Source: Auricularia sp. M13
Lineage: Eukaryota > Basidiomycota > Agaricomycetes > Auriculariales > Auriculariaceae
Direction of reading: 5' to 3'
Length of the DNA: 64,000 nt
Assembly: GCA_037042915.1 (NCBI GenBank)
Contig: CM073198.1
Coordinates: 1,054,001 to 1,118,000, forward strand
This document shows, piece after piece, positions 32,681-43,275 of the stretch (its first letter is position 1; the number at the start of each line of letters is the position of its first letter). The position numbers were made by a program, and so were the translations under genes. Below the pieces are notes generated by a model, which saw nothing but the letters and a program-made list of their open reading frames with translations, did no database searches and had not been told where the DNA came from.

Positions 32681-35600
32681 TCACTGGGCCACCCCGCGTT
32701 CGGGGTCGTCCATCCTCAGGACCTTGACGGTGTCCTTGATCTCGACGTTGCTGAGCGCCTGCGGGCTGATGAGCACATACTGCTTCGCGTCGGACGCGTT
32801 GGCAGTGTCGATCTACCCAAGAGTCAGCATGAGATGAAAACCAACAGTATGTAAGCACATACAAGCATCTTGATCGACACACGACGGTTCACAGCATCCA
32901 TGAAAACGTCGAACTCGTCTGCACAAAGGAGACATGTCAGCCATAGCGCGGGCCACGGCCGGCGAAGGACAGACCAAGGCAACGAATCGGGCACCCGATA
33001 CTCTCCCACAACGCCAAGAGCAAACAAATCGTGGAGAAGCTCTTCTCGCCGCCGCTCAGGCTGCGCGGGTCCTTGTCCTTGACGCCCTTGGCGGCCCTGA
33101 CGGCGGCGCTGCTCTGCGCGTCCTCGGTCTGCACGCGCAGCGAGAGCTTGGCGTTGTCATGGTCGAAGACAATCTTGCCGAAGAAGCCGCGGTTCATGAG
33201 ATGGTACTGGAACTGGTACTTGCACCGGATCGCCATCTGCTTACGGAACTGGTACCACTTCTTGCGGCGGAGCGACAGCCCATGGTCGAGCGCCTGCATA
33301 TGTCGCGTGAGCAAACGGGGTAGAAAAGGGGTAGCAAAGAAAAAGCGCACAGCATTTATCTGATTCAACTTGCTCAGCTCCTCGACCTCCTTGTCGAACG
33401 CCTTCTGCGCCTCGGTAAGCTCGCGGCTGATCTCGTCCAGCGACGCGCCCTGCTCGCGCTCGTGGTTCTGAACAGCCTTCTCGAGCGTCTCGATGCGTCG
33501 CTTGAGTTGCTTACTCGGCCGTGGATTCGGAACCTCCACCGGACACAGCTCCTTCGCACCCTCCGTCCATTGCTGCAATCATTCATCAGCAGGAGCAAAC
33601 GCCAGCAAGCGCGACGACATACCAGCAGCTCCTTGCCAAGCAGCTCATTCTTCTTCTCGCCGTCGTCGATGATGGACTGCTCCAGCACCTTCTTGTTCGC
33701 CCAATGCTCGACCGCCTTCTGCTTCTGCATCCGATTCTGCGCGGCCTGCTCGATGCGTTGCTACAGGTGATTACCACAAATCAGCATCCAGCATCGACAC
33801 CTAACCAATTTAGTAGAACACACCTGAAGCTCCTGCGCCTCGTTCTCCACCTGGTCGTGTATCTTTCTGAGCTCCTCGGCGCGCTCCGCCATGGACTTGA
33901 GCTCAGTGACGATCTGGATACGGCGCTCCAGGATGGCCTCGCTCTGCTGCTTCAAGGACTCTTCCTCGCGCTCTGCTTCCTGCGCGACGCCAGTCACAAG
34001 TCAGCTCCCGACCCAAGACCGAAAAAAAATTGAAGGCGTACCTCAAGAGCGTTCTCGAACGACGCCAGGCTGACGGGCGCCGCGTCGTTCGCCTCGGTCT
34101 GCAAGCGCGCGTACTCCGCGCGCTCGCGGTTCAGCTGGCGCTTCAGCCCTTCGATCTTGCCCTGCCCGCAGACCATCAACGTCAGCATGGGCCAAGCACA
34201 GCGACGCACGACCGCACCTTAGCAGCCTGTATAAGCGCAGTAGCGGCCCTATACTCCTTCTGGAACACGGCCAACTTCTGGTCGAGCTCCCTGATCGTAG
34301 CAATCGCCTCGTCGCGGTCGGCCTCGCTCTTCCTTTCCGTGCGGCCCAATTATAATCCAATCTCGAATCAGCCCACGTCACGCAGACGGCCACACCAAGC
34401 CAGACGCACCGAATGAAGTCCTCGATGCCGTGCCGGCTCTGCAGCATCATCTGGCGCGGGTCGTTCTGCGGCATGCGGTTCAGGCTCTCCGTCATCCCGC
34501 CGCCCTCGGCGTAGCGGCGCACGCGGCGCTCGTCCGCGGTGTACACCTGCCCGCGCACCGCGCCCGTGTCGAGCAGGCGCTCCGCCGCCAGGCGGTCCGG
34601 CGCGAGCCCGTGCGCCTCGACGCGGCTCGCGTTGATCAGCACGCGCTTCACCCATTCGTCCGAGATCTACAACGACAAGCCCGAGGTCAGCGGCGAGATC
34701 AGAAGAGAGAGGGAGCGCAGACGCACCTCCAGCGCGCGCAGCATCGTCGGCACGTCCGCGCGCGGCTCGCCCGCGCTATAGTCAAAGATATCGATCGGCG
34801 CAACAGTGACATTAATATGGTTCCTACCACACCCCCAAAAAAGAGTCAGCAAACGGCGCCCCACAAGGAGAAAGGAAAGGACGTACACGCGGTACTTCGC
34901 AAAAAGCATCTTAAGCGTCCTCAAATCGCGCGCATCGCTAACGACAAACGCGCGCATATGCGCGCCGAGCACATTGCGCAGCACGCTGCCATACTGCTCG
35001 AAGCCCTCCCTCAACCTCACGAACATGCCGACGGGGCCGAGCGGCGGCCGCTCGCCCGCCCACGGCACGCGCGGGATCTCGTCCAGCACGCGCTGCACGG
35101 CGTCGCCGCCGTACACCGCGATCTCGCTGCGCTGCTTGCCCGCGGCGTGCGCGAGCGCCGCCTCGGCCTGCTCGACGCGCTCCCGCGCGCGCTCGCGCTG
35201 GCCCGTCAGCTCGCTCCCCGCGCGCTTCGCGGCGTCCGCGTCCGCCTGCGCGCGCGACGCGTCCGTCTCGGCCGCCGCCATCTCCTGCTCCAGGCTCTCG
35301 ATCTGCGCAGTGCGAACGGTCCCGTGAGTAAAGGTACGTATCGGAACCATGCGCATCGGGACGCAGACGCACTTGGTCCTTCTTGTCCTGCAGCCGGCGG
35401 TTGTACTGGTCGAGGATGCCCTGCGTCTGCGCCTCGAGCTTGCGCGTCTCCTCGTCCAGCCGGCGCTGCATCTCGCGCTTGCGCGTCTGGATGGCCGTCA
35501 AGTTGGCCGAGCACTCCTTGAGGTCGCCGTCCACGTCGAACACGTCCGTTTTCTGCACACAATCGACGCACACGCATCAACAATCCATCCACGCGCATCA

Positions 35601-38600
35601 ACAATTAATCCACACGCATCGACACTCCAGTCGATGCTCCCCTCCCGCACGTACCTTCTTCCGCATCACCTCATTCAGCCTTTTCAGCTCGTCGCGGTCG
35701 GCCTGGGCGACGGCGGGCAGTGTATCCTGCATATCCTGCACCGCGCGCGTCGCCGCGTCGAGCTCCGCGAGCGCCGCCCGGTGGTTCTCCTCGACCTGCT
35801 CGAGCTTCTTGCGCGCCTTCTTCACCGGCTTGATCGCCTCCTCGAGCTCCTGCGCAGGTGGGTGAGCATAGCGAGACGAAGGGGCGGGTGAGCATAGCGA
35901 GACGAAAGGGCGGGTGAGCATTGGGAGACGAAAGGGCGGGTGAGCATGGCGAGACGAAAGGGCGGGTGAGCAAAAGAGTGCGAGGTCAAAGCGAACGTGA
36001 ACGGGAAACAGCCTGTGGTCGGGTGGGCGGTGAATAACGCGAAGATTGGTGGGCGGGCGAAGGCAAGAATGCGATGGGGCGGCAAAGACAAGGCAAGATG
36101 GGCGAGCAAAAGCGGGTGCGCAAAGAAGGCGAGCGAGAGCGACGACACAAAAATTCGCCCTCAAGAAAAACGACTGCCCCTCCCCAAAAAAACCCCCCAA
36201 AAAACCAAAAAAAAAAAAAAAAAAAAAAAAAAAACCAAAAAACCCAAAAAAAGAAAAAGACGCACCACCCGCTTCTCAGCGACGAACGCCCACGCGAGCT
36301 CGCCGCCGAGCGTCTCGCGCTCCGCCTTCATCTCGCGCGCCCGGTTCGCCTGCTCGAACCGCTGCGTCGCGCGGTCCCGCTTCTCCTGCAGGTCCGCCAG
36401 GCCCTCCTAGATTCGCGCGCGGCGTCAGCTTTCGGGGATTTGGTGGGTGCGTGGGAGGGTGCGGGGCGAAGGGAGAGTGGTGGAGGGCAGGGAAGGTAGG
36501 ACGACGAAGGAAGGGGGTAGGCAGTAGGACGAAGCGTAGAGCAGAGCAGAGGAGGTAGGACGAAGCGTAGAGCAGGTAGGAGTCAAGCTAGCGAGCAAGC
36601 CTGGATGAAACGGGACGGGATATGCCATGCAAAGCAAAGACGAAGCAACGCACCCGGCGCGCATCATGCGTGCGCATCATGCTCTCGATCTTGTCCTGCA
36701 TGACGTCGTAGCTCTGCATGAGCGGCTCGAGCTGCGTGCCCTTGATGAAGAACGAGTACTTGTCGCGCGCGTTGCTCGCGCTCAGGAACTGCCGTGCTGC
36801 GTCCTGTCATCGCAAAAAAGCAAGAGGGCGTCAGCACTCTTGCTCCATCCACCCATCCTCCTCCCTCCCACACACCCCTCCACCCCACCCCCCGCAAAAA
36901 CCCGCAAAACCCGCAAAACCCGCACGCACCTGCGTCAAGATATTCAACGGATTATCAACCTGGATATTCATATGGTCGCAAATAGCGTTCAGCTCCGCCC
37001 TGCGTGTCGACACCAGACGGCCCTCGGCGCTCGTGATGCGGTAGGACGACGAGCCGTCGCGCGTGAAGCGCCGCTCGATGTAGATCCGCGCGCCGTAGAT
37101 TTCGGGGCGGTAGGCGTCTGCGCCGCCGTTCTTGATGCCGACTTTGACGGTTGCTTGGCTGTGGGGCGGGGTCAGTGAGTGAGTGGGTTTCAGAGGAGGG
37201 AGGGGAGGGAGGAGGGAAGGGAGGGAGGAGGGAGGGGAGGGAGGAGGGAGGGGAGGGAGGAGGGAGGGGGAAGAGGGAGGGAGGAGGACGGAGAAGCGGG
37301 CGTGAACGGGCGGGATGGACGACCAGGTATCGCGTGGGCGAAAAGAGCAAGGCGCGAATGGGAGGCAAGGTGCGAGGGGGAGGCAAGGCGCGAGCGTGAG
37401 GGGGAGGCGGGGCTGCGCAAGCGCGTGGGCACACGAGCATACGCGAGCGGCCGATGTGGACGAGCGAGAGCGAGAGCAGGAAAGAAAGAAAGAAAAGGAC
37501 GTACGTCTGGCCCTCCTTGATGAACGCCTTGAGCCCGTTCCCGCGGCCCGTCGAGTTCGTCTTGCCGCCCAGCGCGATGGTCAGCGCGGACAGCGCGGCG
37601 CTCTTGCCGCCTGGACGGCGTGCGGATGTCAGTCAGTCGCGAAGGTGGAGAAGAAAATAGGAAGATGAATGTCGAGGGGCGTGGGAAGGGAATCTGAGCA
37701 CAGATGTGGGTGGACGCTTGTCGTGGACGACGACGCGCGCGGACGAGCCAGCGTCGCCGCGCCCGCCCGGGCCCAAAGCCCAGCCCCTGCGCCAGCGCAT
37801 CTGTCCCTGCTCCATTGCGCGCATCGAGGAGACAAACGGCGCTCGCGACATGTACATGCGATACGCGGGCGTGACGAGGGTGGCTGGCGTTTGCGCACGA
37901 CCAGCGTGGGTGCATAGTGACGTGAAGCCGCGTCCGGCGCATGGCACGCGTGGATGGGCAAGCGGAGATGGGAGATGGGCGCGCGACGAGGCAAGCAGGG
38001 ATGGGCGCGCGCGCAGAGTCGAGGGATGGGAAGATGGGCGCGAAGAGCGGCACAATAGAGTATAGTATCGCAGAAAGCAGAAAGCAGAAACGCGTCGAAG
38101 CGCAAGACCATGCATCCATCGGGCGACGCGTTGCATGCCTTCCGACGCGGAGCCTGTCCGACGCCGCCCGCGCTGGAGCCGTCTGCGCGTCTGCGTCATT
38201 CGTTTCGCGCATGGACCAAGCTCGGCCTACTCGTCCCGCTGGCCACTCGTCCTGCTGACAGCGGATGCCCTTCAGGCCATCGAACGAGGCGCGCAGAGTG
38301 GTCCACTTCCAGGACCTCGACGTGCAGCCTCCAGGGGCCTCGACCGACCAAGCGGGCAGATATCCAAAAACGCGCACTCACTTCCATTATGTCCTAAGCA
38401 CGCCGCATCAATAATCAACACAAGAGCAAGAAAGCGCGAGCATACCGATGATAAAGTTCATCTGTGGCCCAAAGCCAAAGCCGAGGCGCGCATGGCACAT
38501 GAAGTTGGTCATGTACAGCGTCTCGATCACCCCGTATTCCGCAATTTTCTAACAAAACACCACACCCAAATCCGCGTCAGCGAAGCGAAAAAAAAAAGCA

Positions 38601-38889
38601 GAAATTGTGGCGAAACACGCACGCCGACTTTATTCTTCTGGTTCTCCAGCTTGGCGCGTACGACCTCCTGGATGCGCACTTCGAGCAAATCCTCCGCGTT
38701 CTCCCCGTCCTCGCCGTCCGTCAAGTCCTCCCCGCTGTCCGCCGGCGCCTCCTCGTCAGCGTCAGCCCGCGCTTTCGTCTTCGTGCGGGCAGGGGGAGCG
38801 TTGGTCGCGTCGCCGAGCTTGCTGCGCTTGGCCGCGGGCGAGTCGCTGTCGCTGTCGTGGTGCGTCGACGGGCGCTTCGCCATCGTCAT
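32681..38889 (-). CDS. SMC6: SMC6, ATPase subunit of the SMC5/6 DNA-repair complex
   Basis: A 1135-aa protein from 20 exons whose lengths sum to 1136 codons: 38623-38889, 38446-38548, 38382-38393, 37505-37610, 36930-37158, 36654-36803, 36269-36406, 35655-35849, 35373-35552, 34887-35302, 34727-34823, 34410-34666, 34218-34332, 34042-34161, 33824-33979, 33623-33760, 33351-33572, 32975-33293, 32863-32918, 32681-32812. The N-terminus is acidic. Then come IETLYMTNFMCHARL (SMC6 hallmark), Walker A GHNGSGKSAALSALT, NIQVDNPLNILTQDAARQFL, long coiled coils with a hinge in the middle, and at the C-terminus LSGGEKSFSTICLLLALWES with Walker B ...CLDEFDVFMDAVNRR. SMC6 pairs with SMC5 to compact and repair DNA. 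Oddities are a 12-base exon and several unusually long, low-complexity introns. Confidence 0.93.
35862..35965 (+). repeat. 26-bp tandem repeat in SMC6 intron
   Basis: Four near-identical 26-bp units beginning GTGAGCAT and ending GGGCGG, inside the 419-bp SMC6 intron at 35850-36268. The same intron carries a long A-run (36208-36234). Only a few substitutions separate the units, so the array is young. Confidence 0.85.
37195..37292 (+). repeat. Polypurine GGGAGGGAGGA repeat in SMC6 intron
   Basis: An uninterrupted purine tract on the plus strand built from GGGAGGGAGGA units, within the 346-bp SMC6 intron 37159-37504. On the transcribed sense of SMC6 it is a pyrimidine tract. Repeated GGG runs make G-quadruplex or triplex formation possible. 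Confidence 0.85.
37611..38381 (-). other. 771-bp SMC6 intron
   Basis: Joins the 12-base exon 3 to exon 4. The intron is GC-rich and about fifteen times the usual length here. Its open frames on either strand show no motif or codon signal that I can trust. The protein on either side is continuous, so no missing exon needs to be sought inside it. Confidence 0.75.
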
Positions 38890-39945
38890 GCGATGGTGGG
38901 AGAGGAAGGAAGGAACGCGTTCGAACTTCGAGCTCCGATTGGAAACGCGACGCGGATGAATACGGCTGTAATCTCCGACCCGGCAGCACTGGGCAAGTTC
39001 AACCTGTCAACTCGCCAACCTGCGGACTTGCTGTATCGCGCCGTTTTGCATGTGACTAGGTGGGCGGGGTTATATGGTTCAATCTTCAAATTTATGTATA
39101 CGTCTACAGCAAATCAACTGGCCGAGTTACTTACTTATGAGTCGGAATGAGCACGTCAAGTCTACGCGCGATCGCACATTGCAGTATTAATATATCATCC
39201 TGCAGATCTGAATCATCTCCCTGTGCCATAGAATCAACAGACGGATTCTCCCAGTCACTCGGAGTCGGACGGGAACCCATCGTGAGGTGAGCTTGGCGAA
39301 CTAGCCAGCTGCAGGGATAAGCAAACGACGAGACAAGCTGCCAGCTCAGACCTCAGATCTCAACGCAATCTCGGGCCCAACAGCACGCCCGGTCTCGAGC
39401 AACTTGGCGAGCTCCCACGTGAGTGAAGAGAAAGCGGCGGTGGCTCAGAGATGGCGCTGACCGGCACAGGTCCATCCGCTGGCGTGCAGCGGTTAAAGAT
39501 GCAATCACAGTACTGTGGGCGGAGAACGTGCAGCAGGATGGGGAACGACTGGGACTCGCCGGTCAGAGTAGCCTTGCACGTCGGTTTCGATTTCTCAGGA
39601 CGTTGACGTTTCCCTCGGGCTGCGATGACGAAGTGGCCCCGCCCCTGACTCATCGCCTCGCACGTGACTCGGAAACCGGTTTTGTTTTGTGTAAATTACA
39701 CTCAACGAACGATACAAGCAAACAAACAAGCAAGCAAGCAGTAATAAAACATTCACATTCACATCCAGTACGAGGCAGGCAGCCGCCTTCATCTTCTTCA
39801 AGCGCGCTTCATCCGCGCATCCACCTTCTTGCCTCCCCAACCTGCACCACATCCACAGCTGGGCGCCCCCCTGCACCCCACAGCCGGGCACCCTGCACAA
39901 GCGCCACACAGCTGGGCACCCCATAGCCGGGCACCACCCTACGCC
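38890..39945. other. Intergenic between SMC6 and isocitrate lyase
   Basis: About 1.06 kb: SMC6 promoter and isocitrate lyase 3' region. Near 39850-39935 a short imperfect repeat of CAGC(T/C)GGGCACCC occurs four times. No gene recognised. Confidence 0.5.
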
Positions 39946-41812
39946 TCACAACTTGGCCCCAAACTGCGCCTCAGTAACACCCTTTCCCATCGCAGCGGTG
40001 GACGAGATGCCGCCGGTGACGGTCATCAACAACCCATCGACGTACTCCGCGCCGGACCACTGCAAGGGCGCCGTCAGCGAGGGACGGAAAGGTTTGAGAA
40101 AAAACAACGAAAACGCACCTTCTGATGCGTAAGCACATCGCACCCGATATCGCGCTCGCGCCGCTGGACGAGCTCGACGTAGGCCTTCATGCCCTCCTTG
40201 GCGTACTGCCGCGCGAACAGGTCCGAGATGTACGCGTTCGAGTGCAGCCCGCCCAACTACAGAGAGATAGCGCATCAGCGTCCTTTGCACCGTGTAATGC
40301 CCCCATCGGAATCCCGACGCCGACGCACCGTAATAAACTGCCACACAAACCCCAACCGACCCAGCTCCCAAATATACTTCCTCATATCCTCCTCCCCCAA
40401 TCCCGCCGCATCCCAATTAAACGACGGGCTCAAATTATACGCCAACCAATGTCCGGGGCGCTCCCGATGCACGCCGGCCGCAAACTCGCGGGCCTGGGCG
40501 AGGATGGGCGATTTAGTCTCCATCCACAGCAAGTCCGCATAGGGCGCAAACGCGACGGCGCGGTGCACCGCGCACGCCGTCCCGCCGCGGTAGCGGTAGA
40601 AGCCCTCGCGCGTGCGCGGCGCGTCCCAGTCCCAGAACGGCGCCCGCGCGCGGTCGAGGCCGAACTCGGGCGAGATCGCCAGCGCCAGCGCGTCCGCGCG
40701 CGACAGCCGCGCCGCCTCCGCGCGCTGTCTGAACGCCGCCTGCTTGGCCGGCGGGAGCGCGCCGGCCAGCGCGTCCGCGTACAGGCACAGCTTGGCGTCC
40801 GCCAGCCACTGGTCCTCCAGCGCCTGCAGCGCGGCGCCGGCTTTACCCTCGCTCTCCGCCTTGAGCAGCACGTCCGCGAGCGGGGGCAGATGCGGATTCG
40901 TCGAGCCCAGGATGAACGCGTGGTCGCGCGCGTCGATGTTGCTCGTGATGAGTGTGGCGGCCTCGGAGTCGGTGCGAGCGATGACGAGGTTGGAGACGGC
41001 CATGACGTCGAACTGCAGGCGGATGGCGACGAGGCGGTTGATGTGCTCGGCGATGGGCACGAGCACCTTGCCCGCCATGTGGCCGCACTTCTTCGTGCCC
41101 GGCGCCTGGTCCTCGACGTGCACGCCCGCGGCGCCCTTCTCGACGAACAGCTTCGCGAGCTTCATCGTCGCGCTCAGCCCGCCGTGGCCCGTGTCGGCGT
41201 CGGCGACGATCGGGCGCAGGTAGTCGACCCGGGGCGTCTGCGCGAGCTCGGCGGCGGTCATGATGGACCGGGCGGCGCGCTGCTTGCGGTCGTGGAAGAG
41301 CTGGGCCATGAAGAGGTGCTCGACTTTGAGCGGGACGGTGTTGTACGGGTAGTCTGCGTCCCTCATTCAGTCTCTGCAACACAGAACGGCTGCAGCAGCG
41401 CACCAGCAAGGTCAGGCCCGGGCTCATTGGTGCTGCTCGCGGTAGACGAGCTCTGCCAGCCCGAGACATAGACGGTCTCGAGGTACTTGGCCATCTGGGT
41501 GACCTGGACGGGGTCGAGCGCGCCGTACGTGTGCGAGACGGTGCCGGCCTTGGCGTGGGCCTCGAGCAGCGCCCACAGCTTCTTCGCCTGCACGTCCGAC
41601 GGGTACGCAATCGGCAGCGTCCCGCGGTTGCGCACGACGTCCTCCGCGCTGTACGGTCGTTTCACGCGTGCGAACCGGGGGTGCTGCAAGCGCAAGCGAG
41701 GGGAGGGCGAGTCAGAGTCAGACACCGAGCTTAAACCTCAAGTCGCGCTCACCTTCCACCACTGCTGGACGGCCTGGACCTCGGCGTCGAATGCTGCCTT
41801 CTCGCTGCTCAT
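39946..41812 (-). CDS. Isocitrate lyase
   Basis: A 538-aa protein, exons 41753-41812, 41404-41683, 40329-41353, 40119-40256 and 39946-40059. It cleaves isocitrate to glyoxylate and succinate in the glyoxylate cycle. Signatures: [20 protein letters not shown] near the N-terminus, [34 protein letters not shown] with the catalytic Cys in [17 protein letters not shown] and ...[11 protein letters not shown]. The KKCGH form favours isocitrate lyase over 2-methylisocitrate lyase. Length fits the eukaryotic enzyme, which carries an insert relative to the bacterial one. The C-terminal residues AQFGAKL do not end in a classical SKL peroxisomal signal, although AKL is a tolerated variant. Confidence 0.93.
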
Positions 41813-43275
41813 CGTCGTCTGTGTCGGGGTCGAGAATGACTAGGTCCATTAGCGTCGCGGCGTGCCCTTCTTATGCAGGCGGCCCGCATGTGATTCCTTC
41901 CGAGGAGCGTGACCCGGAACCTAAATGCGGGGTCCGCCCCGCCTCAGTCTGGGCCACACGAGTCCCGAGTCCCGAGAATGGCCGAAACGCGGGGGACCGC
42001 GGCGCCGTCGAGACTGGCGATTCGAGGATTTGAGGAAACGAACTGCAGGGCATTCTCAGCGGATGCGACTTGCAAGTGGATGTACGGGCAGCGCGCACGT
42101 GATGGCTCACCTTAGATTCACCGACGTCACTGGCCACTGGCCAAGGATATCGACTCGATATCAAGCGCCCGCGCTCAGCGAGGGCGCCGCGGAAGGACGG
42201 AACGCCGCCATAGACTGCCCGTCCGCGTGAAACGCGGGCTTCCGCGCATGATGGGTCAGACGACGGCGGGACCTGCAGAAGTGGGTGCCCCCTTGAATTG
42301 GTGAGCCTGAATTCTTCACTCCATAATTACATAATGCGGGGTCGAAGCCTACTTCAAGTCGAACAGCACTGAGCACAAGTAATCCGCGGAGCCTCCGAGT
42401 CCCATCCCCTCCTCAATTTCCGCGTCGCCCTCCCGCCGCTCCCTCAGTGGCTCGCGTTTCCACTTGATACGGCCGCCTCCGAGTCGATTCATTTGCGGAG
42501 AGGTACTGTACAGTAGACGGGATGCAGTGCGCGAATGTACGGTACATGTGTCCACTGTCTATCTCATCCCGGGCGACTCGTCCGCCGCGGCGAGATTCCC
42601 ATTATGTAACACCGCCGAGGGGAAAATGCGTCGCGTGCTGTCAGTGGGTGACTCTGGCGCGCCGTCTCTGCAGTGACAAGAGTTCGCCCTTGAACTGCGC
42701 CGCCGTCAGTTCAGTCTCAGAGTCGACCCGTGTGACGAGATCACCGACAGTCGCAACTTGAATCTCCCCTTCATAGCAGAGACTGGAGACTGCTTTCGCC
42801 TTCGAGGAAGCTGATCTTCCTCCGCGGAATCACTACTATACACAATCGACTGAATTTAGCGGTGTAAGCGTAAAATCTGCGCGGAGAGATAGTAGTGAGA
42901 CGCGTGCCGGGCGAGTGCGCAGTCATCGTAAATTCGTACTACGGAGGTGCGGCGCCTGCCCGGCGTACGGCTGCCAGTAAGTAACGCCGCGGCGTTCTTT
43001 CGGATAAGACCAAGCCTAAGCTGATCCGCAAGTAGCTGTCAATCCTCTATATCTCTCTCAGTGTCCGAATCTACATACGCACGAAGCCTCATATCCTCTA
43101 AGTAAGCAAGCAAGCAAGTATAAGCCGCGAAATACACCTCCAACCTCCCATCCCCATCCCCCTCTCCCACCTCACCTCACCTGCCCCATCCCCCTCACCC
43201 ACTCCCCCTCAACCCCTCCTCCCTCCCCCTCCCCCCTCACGCCCACCCACTCCACCCACCCCAAACCCCTCAAAT
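41813..43275. other. Intergenic with pyrimidine-rich tract
   Basis: About 1.46 kb upstream of isocitrate lyase. From about 43134 to 43260 the plus strand is a C/T-rich low-complexity tract (CCCCATCC, CCTCACC and similar), just beyond the stop of the next gene. No coding sequence recognised. Confidence 0.5.

Noticed and set aside
35862-35965. 26-bp repeats considered as a CRISPR-like array or alternative splice sites
   Set aside because: No spacers between units, eukaryotic context, and the GTGAGC starts are on the strand opposite to SMC6.
36208-36234. A-run considered as the poly-A tail of a retroposed copy
   Set aside because: It lies in an SMC6 intron within mixed A/C low-complexity sequence, without a target duplication or upstream gene-derived sequence.
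32681-38889. Gene considered as SMC4 or SMC5
   Set aside because: The TNFMCH motif, the NIQVDNP...DAARQFL block and the LSGGEKSFSTICLLLALWE form are SMC6 signatures.
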